Below are positions 19,601-28,954 of a stretch of 64,000 bases of DNA, piece by piece. The notes under the pieces were generated by a model. That model saw only the letters and a list, made by a program, of their open reading frames with translations. It was not told the DNA's origin and ran no database searches. Made by a program: the position numbers and the translations under genes. The DNA lies in contig JAJYVD010000006.1 in assembly GCA_021792185.1 (NCBI GenBank), forward strand, positions 1 through 64,000, in the 5' to 3' direction. Position 1 is the first letter of the stretch; the number at the start of each line of letters is the position of its first letter. The DNA comes from Nitrospirota bacterium (lineage in GTDB: Bacteria; Nitrospirota; Thermodesulfovibrionia; Thermodesulfovibrionales; Dissulfurispiraceae).

Positions 19601-19910
19601 CTTTATCCTCGAAGGCAGTAAGCACTATGATTGGAATATGCTGCGTCTCATGGTCTTCCTTTAGCCTTTTACATGCCTCAATTCCGTTCATTTCCGGCAT
19701 TAAGACATCGAGGAGTACGATGTCAGGATTGTTTTTTTTTGTCTTTTCTATGGCTTCTATACCGTTCTGTGCAGTCTCAAGGACATATCTCTGCGAAGAT
19801 AACAGGGCGGATAGAAATCGCAGGACGGTCTCATCGTCATCCACTATAAGGATTTTTGCACCGACCGTTTCTTTAAGGGGAGGGTTTTCGATATCCGCTT
19901 TAGTCGTCAT
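16614..19910 (-). CDS. Soluble hybrid histidine kinase REC-GAF-PAS-PAS-PAS-HisKA-HATPase-REC
   Basis: The 1098-residue protein starts with a receiver (about 15-135; Asp in [12 protein letters not shown]). A GAF domain (about 165-335) and three PAS domains (about 340-460, 465-580, 590-715) come next. HisKA has its His near 733 ([13 protein letters not shown]), HATPase has [15 protein letters not shown], and a C-terminal receiver has its Asp near 1025 ([12 protein letters not shown]). No membrane segments are seen, so it probably senses a cytoplasmic or redox signal. It is the first gene of the minus-strand run. A promoter-like pair sits only 6 bp before the ATG and no ribosome site is visible, suggesting a leaderless transcript. 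Confidence 0.93.
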   Translation of the reverse strand: MTTKADIENPPLKETVGAKILIVDDDETVLRFLSALLSSQRYVLETAQNGIEAIEKTKKNNPDIVLLDVLMPEMNGIEACKRLKEDHETQHIPIIVLTAFEDKEMKIECLNAGANDFLSKPVDNTELIARIKNFLQLKNLEDVKRKNEALLEAQEKIIHLKQLYSTLSGINEAIIHINDPMKLFEQACRIAGEDGMFRMAWIGLIDKDTHMVKPVVSWSAVEDYLDGITISIDDVPEGQGPTGRAVRQGSHVICNDIEHDEYMKPWRDKAIQHGYYSSASFPLRLGATIIGAFNLYAGEPNFFTTEHILLLEKLSENISFAIELIEKEKQRKHAEKALQESEKRFRLLTESTLTGIYLIQDNLFRYVNQAIASTFGYKVEELIDKLGPMDLTAPENRDLVAGNIRRRIEGEVQDIRYSFRGLRKDGTLIDVEVHGARVEYNGKPAVIGTLLDITERKKAEEVRAFLANITEHATDAIEGLDLDTNIVSWNRGAETLFGYTAQEIIGRSHSLIVPKEAQEACHGRFKKATMEGFVRAETERVKKDGRRFPVEMTLTALKDEGDEHTGFVCITRDITERKRAEESLRKSEERYKRLLESVTNYIYTVEIKDGKPVPTKHGPGCVAVTGYTSEEYEADPHLWYQMVYEGDREVVIAQANKVLSGEAVKPLEHRIIHKDGSIRWVRNAPVPRYDEHGRVVAYDGLITEITGSKKLEEQLRHAQKMEAIGQLAGGIAHDFNNMLNAIIGFGGLMQMDMKEDDPNRAHLKEILNAGERAAHLTKSLLAFSRKQIIEPKPQDLNEIIKGVEKFLSRIIGEDIELKTALSDKGLTVFVDSGQIEQVLMNLATNARDAMPDGGDLIIETGPVQIDEEYIKRHGYGDHGMYALLSVTDSGIGMDEKTRERIFEPFFTTKELGRGTGLGLSMVYGIVKQHDGFINVYSEPGNGMTFKIYLPLIESEAREAVSTAPAVYPERGTETVLVAEDDQAVRNLTRDVLERFGYKVIAAEDGEEAIEKFMDNKKDIQLLLLDVLMPKKNGKEVYEEIKKINPGIKTIFLSGYTANLIHKKGILEEGLDFILKPVSPKELLGKVREILDRGRNKEG

Positions 19911-19916
19911 ATTTTA

Positions 19917-19991
19917 ATAATAATACAAATCTCGCATAAGTTAAAGAAATAAAAGCGTTTCTTTACCTGTTATTCCGGCATAAAGTATAAT
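19917..19991. promoter_or_regulatory. Divergent back-to-back promoters for the hybrid kinase and selD
   Basis: Minus strand: TTTAAC (19940-19945), 17-bp spacer, TATTAT (19917-19922), 6 bp to the kinase ATG. Plus strand: TTTACC (19962-19967), 18-bp spacer, TATAAT (19986-19991), 5 bp to the selD ATG. With usual spacing both transcripts would begin at or within a couple of bases of the start codon. Neither start has a Shine-Dalgarno sequence. Confidence 0.6.
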
Positions 19992-19996
19992 ACCTC

Positions 19997-21007
19997 ATGG
20001 ATTACAGACTCACGGAAAAGGTAAGGGCTGCCGGTTGAGCGGCAAAGATGGGTCCGTCGGACCTTGAAGAGATAATCGGGGATATTCAATCGGGAGAGAA
20101 CCCTTCCGTTCTCGTCGGCCCGGGCGATGATGCCGGGGTCTATTTGCTCAACGGCACTGCGATAGTAGAGACGGTCGATGTTATAACGCCTGTGGTGAAC
20201 GACCCTTTCACCTTCGGCGCCATAAGCGCGAATAACTCATTGAGCGACGTGTATGCGATGGGAGGAATGCCTGTCTCGGCTCTGGCCATTGCGGGATTTT
20301 CGTCATGCGATTATGAGCCTGTTGTGTTAAAGGAAATACTGAGAGGAGCAGTGCATTCGTTGAACAGGGCGGGCGCAGTGCTCATGGGCGGGCACAGCTT
20401 CGAGGATTCTGAGCTCAAATTCGGCCTTTCCGTGATGGGCATCGCAAATAAAGATAACATACTTAAGGTTTCGGGGGCTGAGGAAGACGATATCATTATC
20501 ATTACAAAACCCATAGGCATAGGCATCCTCGCCACTTCACTTAAGGGCGGAAAATTAACGGATGATGATATGAAAACTGCCGTTGAATGGATGCTCACAT
20601 TGAATGATAAGGCATCGGAACTGGCGCTTAAGGCAGGCGCTACGGCCTGCACCGATGTTACCGGATTCGGCCTGCTGGGCCATGCGCATAACATGGTTAA
20701 GGGTTCGGGCGTCGATTTCGAGATCAAAAAAGACAGCGTTCCTGTGTTGGAACATGTGCATGAGATGATCAATGCGGGCATGGTTTCAGAGGGCGCATAC
20801 AACAATCTCAGATTCCTCGACGGAAAGGTTGAATTCTCTTCTCACATAACCGATGAAGACAGGCTTTTGCTTGCAGACCCTCAGACATCCGGAGGTCTTT
20901 TGATAACCGTGAAAGAAAAAGGCATTAAGGTCTTTGAGGACGCAGGGATATTTTTTTCGGTTATCGGCAGGGTCATAAAAGGCTCCGGAAAGATTGTCGT
21001 AAGGTGA
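19997..21007 (+). CDS. selD: Selenide, water dikinase, selenocysteine-containing
   Basis: SelD makes selenophosphate from selenide and ATP for selenoprotein and selenouridine synthesis. The frame from ATG 19997 reads RLTEKVRAAG, then TGA (20036-20038), then AAKMGPSDLEEI. This is the SelD active-site loop, with Sec (UGA) in place of Cys at residue 14 and the essential Lys three residues later. An in-frame TAA at 19988 leaves this ATG as the only upstream start. The rest of the family is intact: LVGPGDDAGVY, ETVDVITPVV, SDVYAMGG, GGHSFED, TDVTGFGLLGHAHNM and LADPQTSGGLL. Total length is 336 residues counting Sec. Annotating from ATG 20048 would lose the catalytic residue. It overlaps the next gene by 4 bp. 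Confidence 0.95.
20036..20064 (+). promoter_or_regulatory. UGA(Sec) codon with bacterial SECIS-like hairpin
   Basis: The Sec codon at 20036-20038 is followed at 20051-20063 by GGTCC-GTC-GGACC, a 5-bp stem (extendable by a G-U pair) with a GU-containing loop. The loop G lies about 18 nt after the UGA, within the range of bacterial SECIS elements read by SelB. No folding program was run. Confidence 0.7.
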
Positions 21008-22608
21008 ACGGCAATCTTATTCTTCTCCTTCACGCCCATCTTCCATACGTAAGGCATCCCGAACACGAATATTCCCTCGAAGAAAACTGGCTTTTCGAGG
21101 CCGTAAGAGAAACATACATCCCTTTGCTCGATGTCTTAGATAGAGTGGTCAATGACGGCATAAGCCCCAGGATTACTATGTCCTTGAGTCCCACTCTCAC
21201 CGAGATGCTCGACGACGAACTGCTGAGAGACAGGTTCGTGAGGCACATGGAACATCTGATAGAACTTTCCGAGGCGGAGAAGACAAGGACTAAAAGTTCT
21301 CCGTTTGAGGCCACGGCTTTTCTTTATAACGACAGGTTTAAGCGCATAAGGCGGTTGTATCTTGAAAGATACAAAAGGGATATAGTTTCAGCCTTCAGGA
21401 GATTGCAGGATGAAGGCCATATGGAGATTGTCGCTACCGCCGCAACCCATGCCTTTCTGCCCGCGTTTGAGAAGTATCCCGATGCGGTTAAAGCGCAGAT
21501 AGATGTCGGAGTCAAAAGTTATATCCGCAGTTTCGGCAGACATCCTTCGGGTTTCTGGCTGCCTGAATGCGGTTACTTCAAGGGGCTTGATTCTCTTTTG
21601 AGAGCCGCCGGCATAAAATATTTCTTTTTGGAATCTCACGGTATTATTTACGGGAGGCCGAGACCACGGCACAGCGTATACGGACCGGTTCTCACGCCTT
21701 CCGGCATTGCGGCATTCGGAAGGGATTTCAAATCCGCCCGGCAGGTATGGTGCGCGTCGAAGGGATATCCCGGAGATCCGTTTTACAGGGACTTCTACCG
21801 CGATATAGGTTTTGACCTTCCTCTCGATTATGTGGGCGGTTATACGGGATTAGGAGATATCAAGACATTTACAGGCATGAAGTATCACTGCGTTACCGGC
21901 AAGAGCGAAGAGAAGCTTCCGTATGACAGGGCGCAGGCTTTGAGAAGGGTATCGGAACACGCGGCTCATTTCGTGCAGGAAAGGGAATACGATCTTACGC
22001 GTCTTTCCGGATTCGGGTTTCCCCCTGCGGTGCTTTCCGCATTCGACGCCGAGCTTTTCGGACATTGGTGGTTCGAAGGGATAGAATGGCTTGCGCTCGT
22101 GATCAGGAATATATCGGAAAACAAAAAATCATTCGGTCTTATAACCCCTGCGCGATATCTGGAGGAGTATTCTAAGGACATGAACGTTGTAGAACCCTGT
22201 CCGTCGAGTTGGGGGGAGGGCGGATACAACTCCGTATGGATTGGAGAACGGAATCATCGGCTTTACAGGCATCTTCACGCAATAGCGGAGAGGATGGAAA
22301 TTTTGAAAAAATGGATGAGTGGAGCATTGGAGCAATGCGGGATTGCAGAAAAAAATTTATTGCAGAGGACGATTAATCAGGCTATGAGGGAGATGCTTCT
22401 CTCCCAGGCAAGCGACTGGATGTTTCTGATGCAAAAAGGAAGGGCTGCGAAATACGCCGAAGAACGGATAATGGGACATATCGGGAAGTTCGACATGCTT
22501 TTTTCGATGATTATGAACCGCAAAGTGGATAGCTCTCGGCTGAAGGAAATAGAAAATCGCGACAATATTTTCGGATGGATTGATTCCAGAAATGCAATTA
22601 AACTCTGA
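21004..22608 (+). CDS. Glycoside hydrolase family 57 protein, probable 1,4-alpha-glucan branching enzyme
   Basis: The 534-residue protein starts at GTG 21004, overlapping the selD stop by 4 bp. GH57 motifs are visible: LLHAHLPYVRHPEHE at the N-terminus, GFWLPECGYFKGL near residue 180 with the probable nucleophile Glu, SKGYPGDPFYRDFYRDIGFD, and AFDAELFGHWWFEGIEWL near residue 350 with the probable acid/base Asp. A helical C-terminal domain (AMREMLLSQASDWMFLM) is typical of the DUF1957-type branching enzymes of this family. It would act in cytoplasmic glycogen synthesis. Alpha-amylase or another transferase activity cannot be excluded from sequence alone. No other glycogen gene is in the window. 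Confidence 0.88.
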   Translation: MNGNLILLLHAHLPYVRHPEHEYSLEENWLFEAVRETYIPLLDVLDRVVNDGISPRITMSLSPTLTEMLDDELLRDRFVRHMEHLIELSEAEKTRTKSSPFEATAFLYNDRFKRIRRLYLERYKRDIVSAFRRLQDEGHMEIVATAATHAFLPAFEKYPDAVKAQIDVGVKSYIRSFGRHPSGFWLPECGYFKGLDSLLRAAGIKYFFLESHGIIYGRPRPRHSVYGPVLTPSGIAAFGRDFKSARQVWCASKGYPGDPFYRDFYRDIGFDLPLDYVGGYTGLGDIKTFTGMKYHCVTGKSEEKLPYDRAQALRRVSEHAAHFVQEREYDLTRLSGFGFPPAVLSAFDAELFGHWWFEGIEWLALVIRNISENKKSFGLITPARYLEEYSKDMNVVEPCPSSWGEGGYNSVWIGERNHRLYRHLHAIAERMEILKKWMSGALEQCGIAEKNLLQRTINQAMREMLLSQASDWMFLMQKGRAAKYAEERIMGHIGKFDMLFSMIMNRKVDSSRLKEIENRDNIFGWIDSRNAIKL

Positions 22609-22793
22609 AAACATGGAGGCATGGGCAGATAAAAGGCTTTACCTCGCCACATTATTGAAGCACACAACAAAACATATCCTGTAAAAAATATACGTATCGT
22701 TCTCTTGGATTGTTTCAAAAAAATGCGAATTGTAAAGACTTTTAGCTGTTCATGCCTATATATAAATGCTTTGTCTCCCTCGAAATGAAAATT

Positions 22794-23720
22794 TTACGAT
22801 TTCGACTCGGATAAGAGGTTATCGTAGGGATATGATTTCAGGTATGCAAGGAATTCGTCTACGGCATGCGATAGAACCGCTGTTTTCTGCATTATAAGAG
22901 AGAAGTTTCTGTATATCTTTTCTTCCTTCGGGGTAATCAGCTTTAAGCTTCCGTATTTAACCTCTTTCCGTGCGGCCCATTTCGAGACGATGGATACGCC
23001 GATACCGTTCTCTACGGCCTGCTTTATCGATTCGGTGCTGCCGAGCACCAGGGCAATACGCATATCTCCGGTATTGATGCCGTGAGATAGAAGATACTTC
23101 TCTATCATTTGTCTTGTGCCGGAGCCTTCCTCTCTTAGAATAAAAGGTTCTTTGGTGATCTCGAGTATGGAGACGACTTTTTTCTTTGCCCATTGATGAA
23201 ACGGCGGAACGATAAAGACAAGTTCGTCCTGAATTATCGACTCCGTCTTTATCTTGTGTTTCGATGTTTCTCCTTCAACGAGGCCGAGGTCGATGACGCC
23301 GGCGTTCAAAAAATCCACCACTCTCTTGGTGTTTCCGATAAGGGCATTTACTTTGATCTTCGGGTGCGTCTTTTTGAAATCCGAGATCACGGTCGGCAGC
23401 ACATAATTGCCTATCGTCGTGCTTGCCCCTATGGTTATGCTGCCCTTTATAAGCCCTGTTATCTTGCCTATCTCCTTTTCCGTCTCGGCGTAGAGGGCGA
23501 GTATTTCCTTGGCGTACCTGTAAAGGATTTCTCCCGACGGCGTCAGGTTGATAAAGCTGCTCGACCGGTCGAAAAGTTTCGTCTCGTATATTTCTTCAAG
23601 GGCTTGAATTTGAAGGCTTACGGCCGGCTGCGTCAGGTGAATAATCTCGGATGTCTTGGAGAAAGATTTCGTCTCCGCAACCGTGCAGAATACTTTAAGC
23701 TTGTGGTCTTCCATTCCCAT
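22794..23720 (-). CDS. LysR-family transcriptional regulator, possibly linked to selenium metabolism
   Basis: The 308-residue protein has an N-terminal winged helix-turn-helix (LKVFCTVAETKSFSKTSEIIHLTQPAVSLQIQALEE) and a LysR substrate-binding domain from about residue 90 (GSITIGASTTIGNYVLP; VPPFHQWAKK; REEGSGTRQMIE). It resembles the CysB/CbbR-like group. It lies beyond the selD-GH57 pair in convergent orientation. A LysR subgroup associated with selenium metabolism genes is known, and the location suggests this may be a member; that is inference. A TTGCAT-17 bp-TATATT promoter-like pair ends 8 bp before the ATG and no ribosome site is seen. Confidence 0.9.
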   Translation of the reverse strand: MGMEDHKLKVFCTVAETKSFSKTSEIIHLTQPAVSLQIQALEEIYETKLFDRSSSFINLTPSGEILYRYAKEILALYAETEKEIGKITGLIKGSITIGASTTIGNYVLPTVISDFKKTHPKIKVNALIGNTKRVVDFLNAGVIDLGLVEGETSKHKIKTESIIQDELVFIVPPFHQWAKKKVVSILEITKEPFILREEGSGTRQMIEKYLLSHGINTGDMRIALVLGSTESIKQAVENGIGVSIVSKWAARKEVKYGSLKLITPKEEKIYRNFSLIMQKTAVLSHAVDEFLAYLKSYPYDNLLSESKS

Positions 23721-23728
23721 AACAGTTT

Positions 23729-23757
23729 AATATAGCACGAAATTTATTTATATGCAA
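23729..23757 (-). promoter_or_regulatory. Promoter-like sequence of the LysR gene
   Basis: On the minus strand TTGCAT (23752-23757) is followed after 17 bp by TATATT (23729-23734), 8 bp before the ATG. The expected transcription start falls at or next to the start codon. Confidence 0.55.
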
Positions 23758-23778
23758 ATAATAAGGATGGATGGAGTA

Positions 23779-24498
23779 TTATTTTGCATCTTCCGGTGCG
23801 ACGTAATATAAGATTCTTCTGCACTGAAGACAGCGAATGATTTCATCGGAGTTTTTTATCTCTACGAACAACTGTGGAGGGATATGCATGTCGCATCCGT
23901 GACATGTCTCGTCTTTAGCCTCCACCACGGCAACCCCCCTGCTCGTTTTCAGGACGGCCATATATTCTCCGTAAAGATCGCCGTTTATTTTTTCGATCAG
24001 TTTTTTCCGCTCTCCTTTTAACTTTTTGATCTCTTCGGTGCCCTTGACGACTTCTTTTTCGAGATCTTTTTTTATCGTTTCTATTTTTGCTTTTTCTTCG
24101 GCTATCCGGCCCTGTTCTATCTCCAATGCCTTTGACGCGCCTTCAATGGAATCCATTACGGAGAGCAGTTCGTCTTCGCTGCGCTTGAGTTCCTTTTCCG
24201 CCTTTTCTATCTCCTTGGTATGCGCCTGATATTCTTTATTGTTCTTTATCCCTGCCGTCCTCTGTTTAAGCTTGCTTATCCTCTCTTTTATATCCTCGAT
24301 TTCCATCTCTTTGTCCCTCTTTTTCTTCCCTAATTCCGCATGGTTCTGCCGGACGTTTTCGCAGGCGGACTCGGCATTTTTCAGAGGTCCTTCGTGGGAT
24401 GCGATAGCGGCCGGTATCGCATCCATTCTGAGGCGGGTCGATAAGATGGCAGAATCTATCTTCTGCAGAGCTATTAAAAAAGTCAGTTGTTCGTTCAC
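23779..24498 (-). CDS. Coiled-coil protein with C-terminal C4 zinc ribbon (DUF164 family)
   Basis: The 239-residue protein is mostly a long Lys/Glu-rich coiled coil (about residues 10-185; KKRDKEMEIEDIKERISKLKQRTAGIKNNKEYQAHTKE). It ends in a zinc ribbon with Cys pairs in ETCHGCDMHI and IRCLQCRRIL. It starts at a GTG behind AAGGAG. The family is widespread in bacteria and often found near nif3-like and dnaG/rpoD genes, as here. It is thought to bind nucleic acid or act in regulation; no precise function is established from this sequence. Confidence 0.88.
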   Translation of the reverse strand: MNEQLTFLIALQKIDSAILSTRLRMDAIPAAIASHEGPLKNAESACENVRQNHAELGKKKRDKEMEIEDIKERISKLKQRTAGIKNNKEYQAHTKEIEKAEKELKRSEDELLSVMDSIEGASKALEIEQGRIAEEKAKIETIKKDLEKEVVKGTEEIKKLKGERKKLIEKINGDLYGEYMAVLKTSRGVAVVEAKDETCHGCDMHIPPQLFVEIKNSDEIIRCLQCRRILYYVAPEDAK

Positions 24499-24519
24499 AA
24501 TTCTCCTTGTGCGTTTATT

Positions 24520-24592
24520 GCGTTATAGCGTTAGAGGGTTATAGCATAAGACTTTTAATACTTAACGCTATAACTCTATAACTCTATAACGC
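24520..24592. repeat. Imperfect palindrome made of short-period repeats
   Basis: Two arms of 26 nt (24520-24545 and 24567-24592) match in inverted orientation at 23 positions, separated by 21 bp. Each arm is itself an approximate repeat of a TTATAGnG unit with 8-9 bp period. It lies between the CAT-anticodon tRNA and the zinc-ribbon gene. A related single arm occurs at 32942-32970. It could form a long hairpin in RNA or DNA; no run of T follows, so it is not a standard terminator. Confidence 0.75.
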
Positions 24593-24595
24593 TGA

Positions 24596-24671
24596 TGGTG
24601 GGCCCACCAGGACTCGAACCTGGGACCAACCGGTTATGAGCCGGTAGCTCTACCAACTGAGCTATGGGCCC
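24596..24671 (-). tRNA. tRNA with CAT anticodon (elongator Met or lysidine-type Ile)
   Basis: A full cloverleaf of 76 nt with encoded CCA is readable on the minus strand. The acceptor is GGGCCCA/TGGGCCC, the D arm has AGCTCAGTTGGTAGAGC, the anticodon loop is CTCATAA and the T arm has GGTTCGAGTCC. The anticodon is CAT. Acceptor and arm identity do not let me decide with certainty between elongator Met and the TilS-modified tRNA-Ile2. It lies just downstream of rpoD. Confidence 0.93.
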
Positions 24672-24718
24672 TCCATTAAGACCGAGTCTGTTAATATAAA
24701 CTCGTCGCGGGAGTTAAG

Positions 24719-26248
24719 TCAAGGTTTTCCGAGGAAATCCCTGAGCCACTTGCTTCTGGCCGGATGCTTCAATTTTCTTATGGCTTTTACCTCTATCTGG
24801 CGTATGCGTTCCCTTGTGACGTCGAATTCCAGCCCCACTTCTTCGAGGGTGGACGGGCTGTCTTCCCCTATGCCGAACCTCTTTCGTATGATCATCGCTT
24901 CCTTGGGGGAAAGGGTGCAGAGTATTTTGTCTATATGCGTTTTCAAGTCTTCATGCATAACCTCGTCCAGCGGAGAAGGATTGCTTTTATCTTCTATGAA
25001 ATCCTTCAGCATAGTGTCCGATTCCTCTCCGATAGGCGTTTCAATGGATATCGGCTCCTTCGATATCTTTAAGATGCTTCTTACCTTATCGACCGGTATC
25101 TTCGATCTGTTCGCTATCTCCTCGGCTCCGGGTTCCACGCCGAGTTCCTGCACCAGTTCCTTGGACACGCGGGTTATCCTGTTGATGTTTTCTATCATAT
25201 GAACCGGAATCCGTATTGTCCTCGACTGGTCGGCTATGGCCCTGCTTATGGCCTGCCTTATCCACCACGTAGCGTACGTGCTGAATTTGTAGCCCCTTTT
25301 ATACTCGAACTTATCGACTGCCCGCATCAGACCGATATTGCCTTCCTGAATAAGGTCTCCCAGGCTTAACCCCTTGCCTATATACCGCTTGGCGATGCTG
25401 ATTACCAGCCTGAGGTTCGATTCGATCAATTGCCCTTTGATGCCTACCAGCTCTATCGCGGCCTTTTCGAGTTCATGTGTTATCTTTTTTATTTCCGATG
25501 TGCGCAGTCCGATAGCCGATTCGAGTTTTTTTATTTCGGATTCATATTCCCTTAGTGCGGATGTTTTATGTTTATTTTTTTTCGCCCTTCTCAGGTCTTC
25601 ATGCAGCAGCCTGAGCTGGGTGTCCAGCTTTTTTAATTCCTCTGAAAAAGCCGTGATAACGTCTTCTCTAAGATTGAGTTCTTTGATCTTCTCGAGGATT
25701 TTGTTTTTATTTCCCTGCAGTGATCTGCATACCGTAGCGTCTTTTGGAGCGGGGAGGGAAGTGCTTTCAGCGCAAAAGCCGCCGGCCTTCAGGAGTCTCT
25801 TGCGCCTGACGAAGAGAGAGTCTATTTCCCCGGCGATCCTCGAGAATTTTTCCTTTTCCTCCAGCATATCGTCTTCCGACAATTCTTCTCCGTCCTGAAT
25901 AAGTTCCGCGAGGGGCGCCTCGCCCTTTTCCACGAGCCTTCCGAGCGTTATGAGTTTCTTTAAGACAAAGGGGATTGAGAACAGCGCGCCGTATGCCTTA
26001 AGCTTGTGTTCTTCTATCTTTTGCGCTATTTCTATCTCGCCGTCCTTGGTGAGGAGGGGCATGGAGCTTATGCCTTTCAGGTAAGCCTTGAGAGGGTCGT
26101 ATTCCTGTTGGATGGAATCCTTGATTGTATCTTCGGGTTCGACTGTTTCAATATCGCCTAAAAGCTTACCTTCCGAGAAATCTTTAGGCGCAACATTTGC
26201 GTCCTGCTCGTCGAATCCTTCCTCATAGATATTAAACCGGTCTTTCAA
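24719..26248 (-). CDS. rpoD: RNA polymerase primary sigma factor
   Basis: The 509-residue sigma-70 protein has region 1.2 ([17 protein letters not shown], about 50-85) and a lineage-variable non-conserved insert (about 95-270). Regions 2.1-2.4 follow ([57 protein letters not shown]). Region 3 and region 4.2 ([31 protein letters not shown]) end the protein. The start overlaps dnaG by 17 bp. The classic order rpsU-dnaG-rpoD marks this as the macromolecular synthesis operon, so this is the housekeeping sigma factor. Confidence 0.97.
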   Translation of the reverse strand: MKDRFNIYEEGFDEQDANVAPKDFSEGKLLGDIETVEPEDTIKDSIQQEYDPLKAYLKGISSMPLLTKDGEIEIAQKIEEHKLKAYGALFSIPFVLKKLITLGRLVEKGEAPLAELIQDGEELSEDDMLEEKEKFSRIAGEIDSLFVRRKRLLKAGGFCAESTSLPAPKDATVCRSLQGNKNKILEKIKELNLREDVITAFSEELKKLDTQLRLLHEDLRRAKKNKHKTSALREYESEIKKLESAIGLRTSEIKKITHELEKAAIELVGIKGQLIESNLRLVISIAKRYIGKGLSLGDLIQEGNIGLMRAVDKFEYKRGYKFSTYATWWIRQAISRAIADQSRTIRIPVHMIENINRITRVSKELVQELGVEPGAEEIANRSKIPVDKVRSILKISKEPISIETPIGEESDTMLKDFIEDKSNPSPLDEVMHEDLKTHIDKILCTLSPKEAMIIRKRFGIGEDSPSTLEEVGLEFDVTRERIRQIEVKAIRKLKHPARSKWLRDFLGKP

Positions 26249-27971
26249 GTCTTCCTCCTTTTAATAATGGCCTTGAACCCTGTGTTATCTTCTTTTTTTC
26301 AAACAGGAGCGAGTGCAGGCGTTTCACATCTCCGGCTTCTCCCGCCGTTTTTATCTGCCGTTCTATGTCCTTCAGCGCGATTGCCTTAAAGCATCCCGCT
26401 ATGCTTTCGTCGGCATGTTCTTCATCGATCCATGCATCCATGGAAAGCCCGGTTATCAGATTTTGCTCCTCATCGCTGCAAATGGGTAACAGCCTTTCGA
26501 TGGACAGCCCTTTATTATGCCCGGAACCGTTTTTCATGGACGTTTTTATTTTTTTGAAGATATCCTTTATGACAGGGTCTTCCACCTCTTCAATGTCTAT
26601 GCCGTTTACAACAGAGGACGCCTTGTGAGGAATCGAAAGGGCGATCTTTAAAAGCAGGCGCTCCTCTCTGCTTGAAGTCGCCGGAGCGTCCGTCTTATGC
26701 CCCCTGTCTTCCGCCCTCTGTTTTTTTGCGCCCATGTTTTTAAGCTCCTCCCTGAGCATGAGTTCGTTTGTCTTCGATTTTTCGGAGAGTTCCCTTATGG
26801 TTTCGTCCTTCTGCAGAGGATCAGGGCACAATGATATCAGATTCATGATATGTCTGACCGCATCGAGCTTGCTTTTGCCTGATGTCTTCAGCAGGAAGTC
26901 TACCGGCGTAACCGCCCTGCCGAGATGTTTTTTGAAATGATCTTCTCCGTGCCTTCTCAAAAACGTATCGGGGTCCTCGCCTGCGGGCATGGGGAGGATT
27001 TTTACGATCATAGATTCCGCATAACACAGCTCTATAGACCTTTTTGTGGCTGATACGCCTGCGGCATCTCCGTCAAAGATCAGAAGGACCTTATTGGAAA
27101 ACCTTTTTAGTTTTTTAAGTTGTCCTGAGGTAAGGGCGGTGCCGAGCGGCGCAACCGCATTCATAAAGCCGTACTGATGGCACATCATAACGTCGAGATA
27201 GCCTTCGACAACGATAGAGTATCCCTTCTGTGTCACGGCGTTTTTTGCGAGGTTTAGGCCGTAACTGAGTTCGCCTTTCCTGAAGATGACGCTGTCCGGA
27301 GAGTTTATGTATTTAGGCGCATTTTTGGCGGCCGACAATATCCTGCCGCCGAAGGCAACGGTCCTTCCCTGAAGATCGAATATGGGGAACATCAACCTGT
27401 CCCTGAAAAAGTCGTAAGTACCGTTTTCGCCGAAATTGACGAGACCCGAAGCCTTTATATGCTCAACCGGAAACCCTTGCGCTTTCAGATGATTGGACAG
27501 GGAGTCCTTTTCGTTTTTGGCGTATCCGAGGGAAAACTTTTCTACGATTTCGTTTTTAAGCCCGCGTTCCTTTATATAAGCCGACGCATTTTTGGAATCT
27601 TTTAAATTATTGATGAAAAAAGCGAGCGCCTCCCGTTGAATCGCGAACATGCCTTCTTTCAGCCCCTTTATTCTGGAGTCGCCTTTGAACGTATCTATGT
27701 TTATGCCAGCCTTCTGAGCTAAATACGATACGGTTTCCTGAAAGGTCATATTTTCATAATTCATTACAAAGGCGAATATGTCGCCTCCTTTGTTGCAGCC
27801 GAAGCAATGGAATATCTGTTTTGAGGGGCTTACCATGAAAGACGGGGTTTTCTCCGAGTGGAAGGGACAGAGCCCTTTGTAATTCTGTCCCGCCCGTTTG
27901 AGGTCAACATGCTCGGCTATCAGATCGAGGATGTCAATGCGTGCCTTTATATCGTCAACTGCTGAGTTCAT
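26232..27971 (-). CDS. dnaG: DNA primase
   Basis: The 579-residue protein starts with the CHC2 zinc finger ([16 protein letters not shown], then [11 protein letters not shown]). A central RNA-polymerase-like core with TOPRIM domain follows ([22 protein letters not shown] near residue 310), then a helicase-binding C-terminal region. It makes RNA primers at the replication fork. It overlaps nif3 upstream and rpoD downstream by 17 bp each. This compact arrangement suggests tight translational coupling. Confidence 0.97.
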   Translation of the reverse strand: MNSAVDDIKARIDILDLIAEHVDLKRAGQNYKGLCPFHSEKTPSFMVSPSKQIFHCFGCNKGGDIFAFVMNYENMTFQETVSYLAQKAGINIDTFKGDSRIKGLKEGMFAIQREALAFFINNLKDSKNASAYIKERGLKNEIVEKFSLGYAKNEKDSLSNHLKAQGFPVEHIKASGLVNFGENGTYDFFRDRLMFPIFDLQGRTVAFGGRILSAAKNAPKYINSPDSVIFRKGELSYGLNLAKNAVTQKGYSIVVEGYLDVMMCHQYGFMNAVAPLGTALTSGQLKKLKRFSNKVLLIFDGDAAGVSATKRSIELCYAESMIVKILPMPAGEDPDTFLRRHGEDHFKKHLGRAVTPVDFLLKTSGKSKLDAVRHIMNLISLCPDPLQKDETIRELSEKSKTNELMLREELKNMGAKKQRAEDRGHKTDAPATSSREERLLLKIALSIPHKASSVVNGIDIEEVEDPVIKDIFKKIKTSMKNGSGHNKGLSIERLLPICSDEEQNLITGLSMDAWIDEEHADESIAGCFKAIALKDIERQIKTAGEAGDVKRLHSLLFEKKKITQGSRPLLKGGRLERPV

Positions 27972-28926
27972 TGCGTCGGCTGATCCTTCTGAAGCCGGAA
28001 CATTCGAGTATTTTTATATTTTCGCTCTCTGTCATGCGGTCGAGGAGCAGGTTGATACCGAGATTATCACTGGCTATGTGCCCCGCTATTACCACATTGA
28101 CGTGGTTCTTTTCAGCCTCTTTCCTGTGGTCTTCGCCTAAATGCATCGCAACTATGGTATTTATCCCGCTCAGCGAAAGGCTCTGGAATATTTCCTTCGA
28201 GCCTTCGGTCCCGCCGGTCATATCCACAAATACCTTGCCGGCCTTTCTGTTCTTGGCTCCCAGCAGCAGCTTGGGACCCGCGTTGTTTTTCTCCGCCTCG
28301 CGGTATTCGGGTATCTCTTTTAAAAGTTCGATAACATCGTCGATAGTGTAGGGTTTTTTATCGTCGAATAGTTTTTGCAGATGTGAGGCCACCATATTGT
28401 CCGCCGGGGTATGGAGACAGATAAACGGCATATCCAAGAGTTTCGCGGCATCTACGGCCCTCGTGTGGTTTGCCGGCATAAGCCTGCGCTCCACTTCTTT
28501 TATTCTCCCTTCCATCAGACTTTCCGCGATATTTATAGGCACGCCGAACCTGTTCAGGATATCCGACTGCATATACATGACCGAGTATAGATTCGCATAG
28601 GCTCCGCCTTCGGGATGGTGAGACATAATGAGGTCTACCTGTATGTTTTTGCTTTTCAGCGTTTCCGCCAAAAGCACTTCGCCTACCTCTATATCGATTC
28701 CCACAAGCGCGGTCTTTATTTCTTCGTAGCCTGTTCCGTTCAGTATCCGGGAATCGGAGTACGGATTTTCGAGACTCTCCGCATCGAAGGTCTCTTTTTC
28801 CTTCGGCTTGAGGTTTTCGTAATCCCTTTTTTTTCTCTCAAGTTCCTTGAAAATAATATCCTTTCCTCTGGGGTCGTTTTCCATGCCTGTGGATATCGCT
28901 TTTTTGTAAAAGTCGGAAAGCTTCAT
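27955..28926 (-). CDS. NIF3-like (NGG1p-interacting factor 3) family protein
   Basis: The 323-residue protein shows the NIF3-like metal-binding pattern: DLIMSHHPEGGAYAN, CLHTPADN and VAMHLGEDHRKE, with AGHIASDN near the end. It also has an N-terminal extension of about 80 charged residues. The family has a dinuclear metal site; the substrate is not known in bacteria. It sits between yqeY and dnaG, an association seen in several lineages. A GAGGTG ribosome site precedes the ATG. Confidence 0.85.
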   Translation of the reverse strand: MKLSDFYKKAISTGMENDPRGKDIIFKELERKKRDYENLKPKEKETFDAESLENPYSDSRILNGTGYEEIKTALVGIDIEVGEVLLAETLKSKNIQVDLIMSHHPEGGAYANLYSVMYMQSDILNRFGVPINIAESLMEGRIKEVERRLMPANHTRAVDAAKLLDMPFICLHTPADNMVASHLQKLFDDKKPYTIDDVIELLKEIPEYREAEKNNAGPKLLLGAKNRKAGKVFVDMTGGTEGSKEIFQSLSLSGINTIVAMHLGEDHRKEAEKNHVNVVIAGHIASDNLGINLLLDRMTESENIKILECSGFRRISRRNELSS

Positions 28927-28954
28927 AATCGATTCACCTCGCGAACGGTTGTGT

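Noticed and set aside
22613-22684. Short plus-strand frame after the GH57 gene (23 residues)
   Set aside because: It is very short and unlike known leaders. I see no regulatory structure after it, so chance is the best explanation.
24520-24592. Palindrome as the intrinsic terminator of the rpoD cluster
   Set aside because: The stem is AT-rich and lacks a T-run on either side, so it does not fit an intrinsic terminator.
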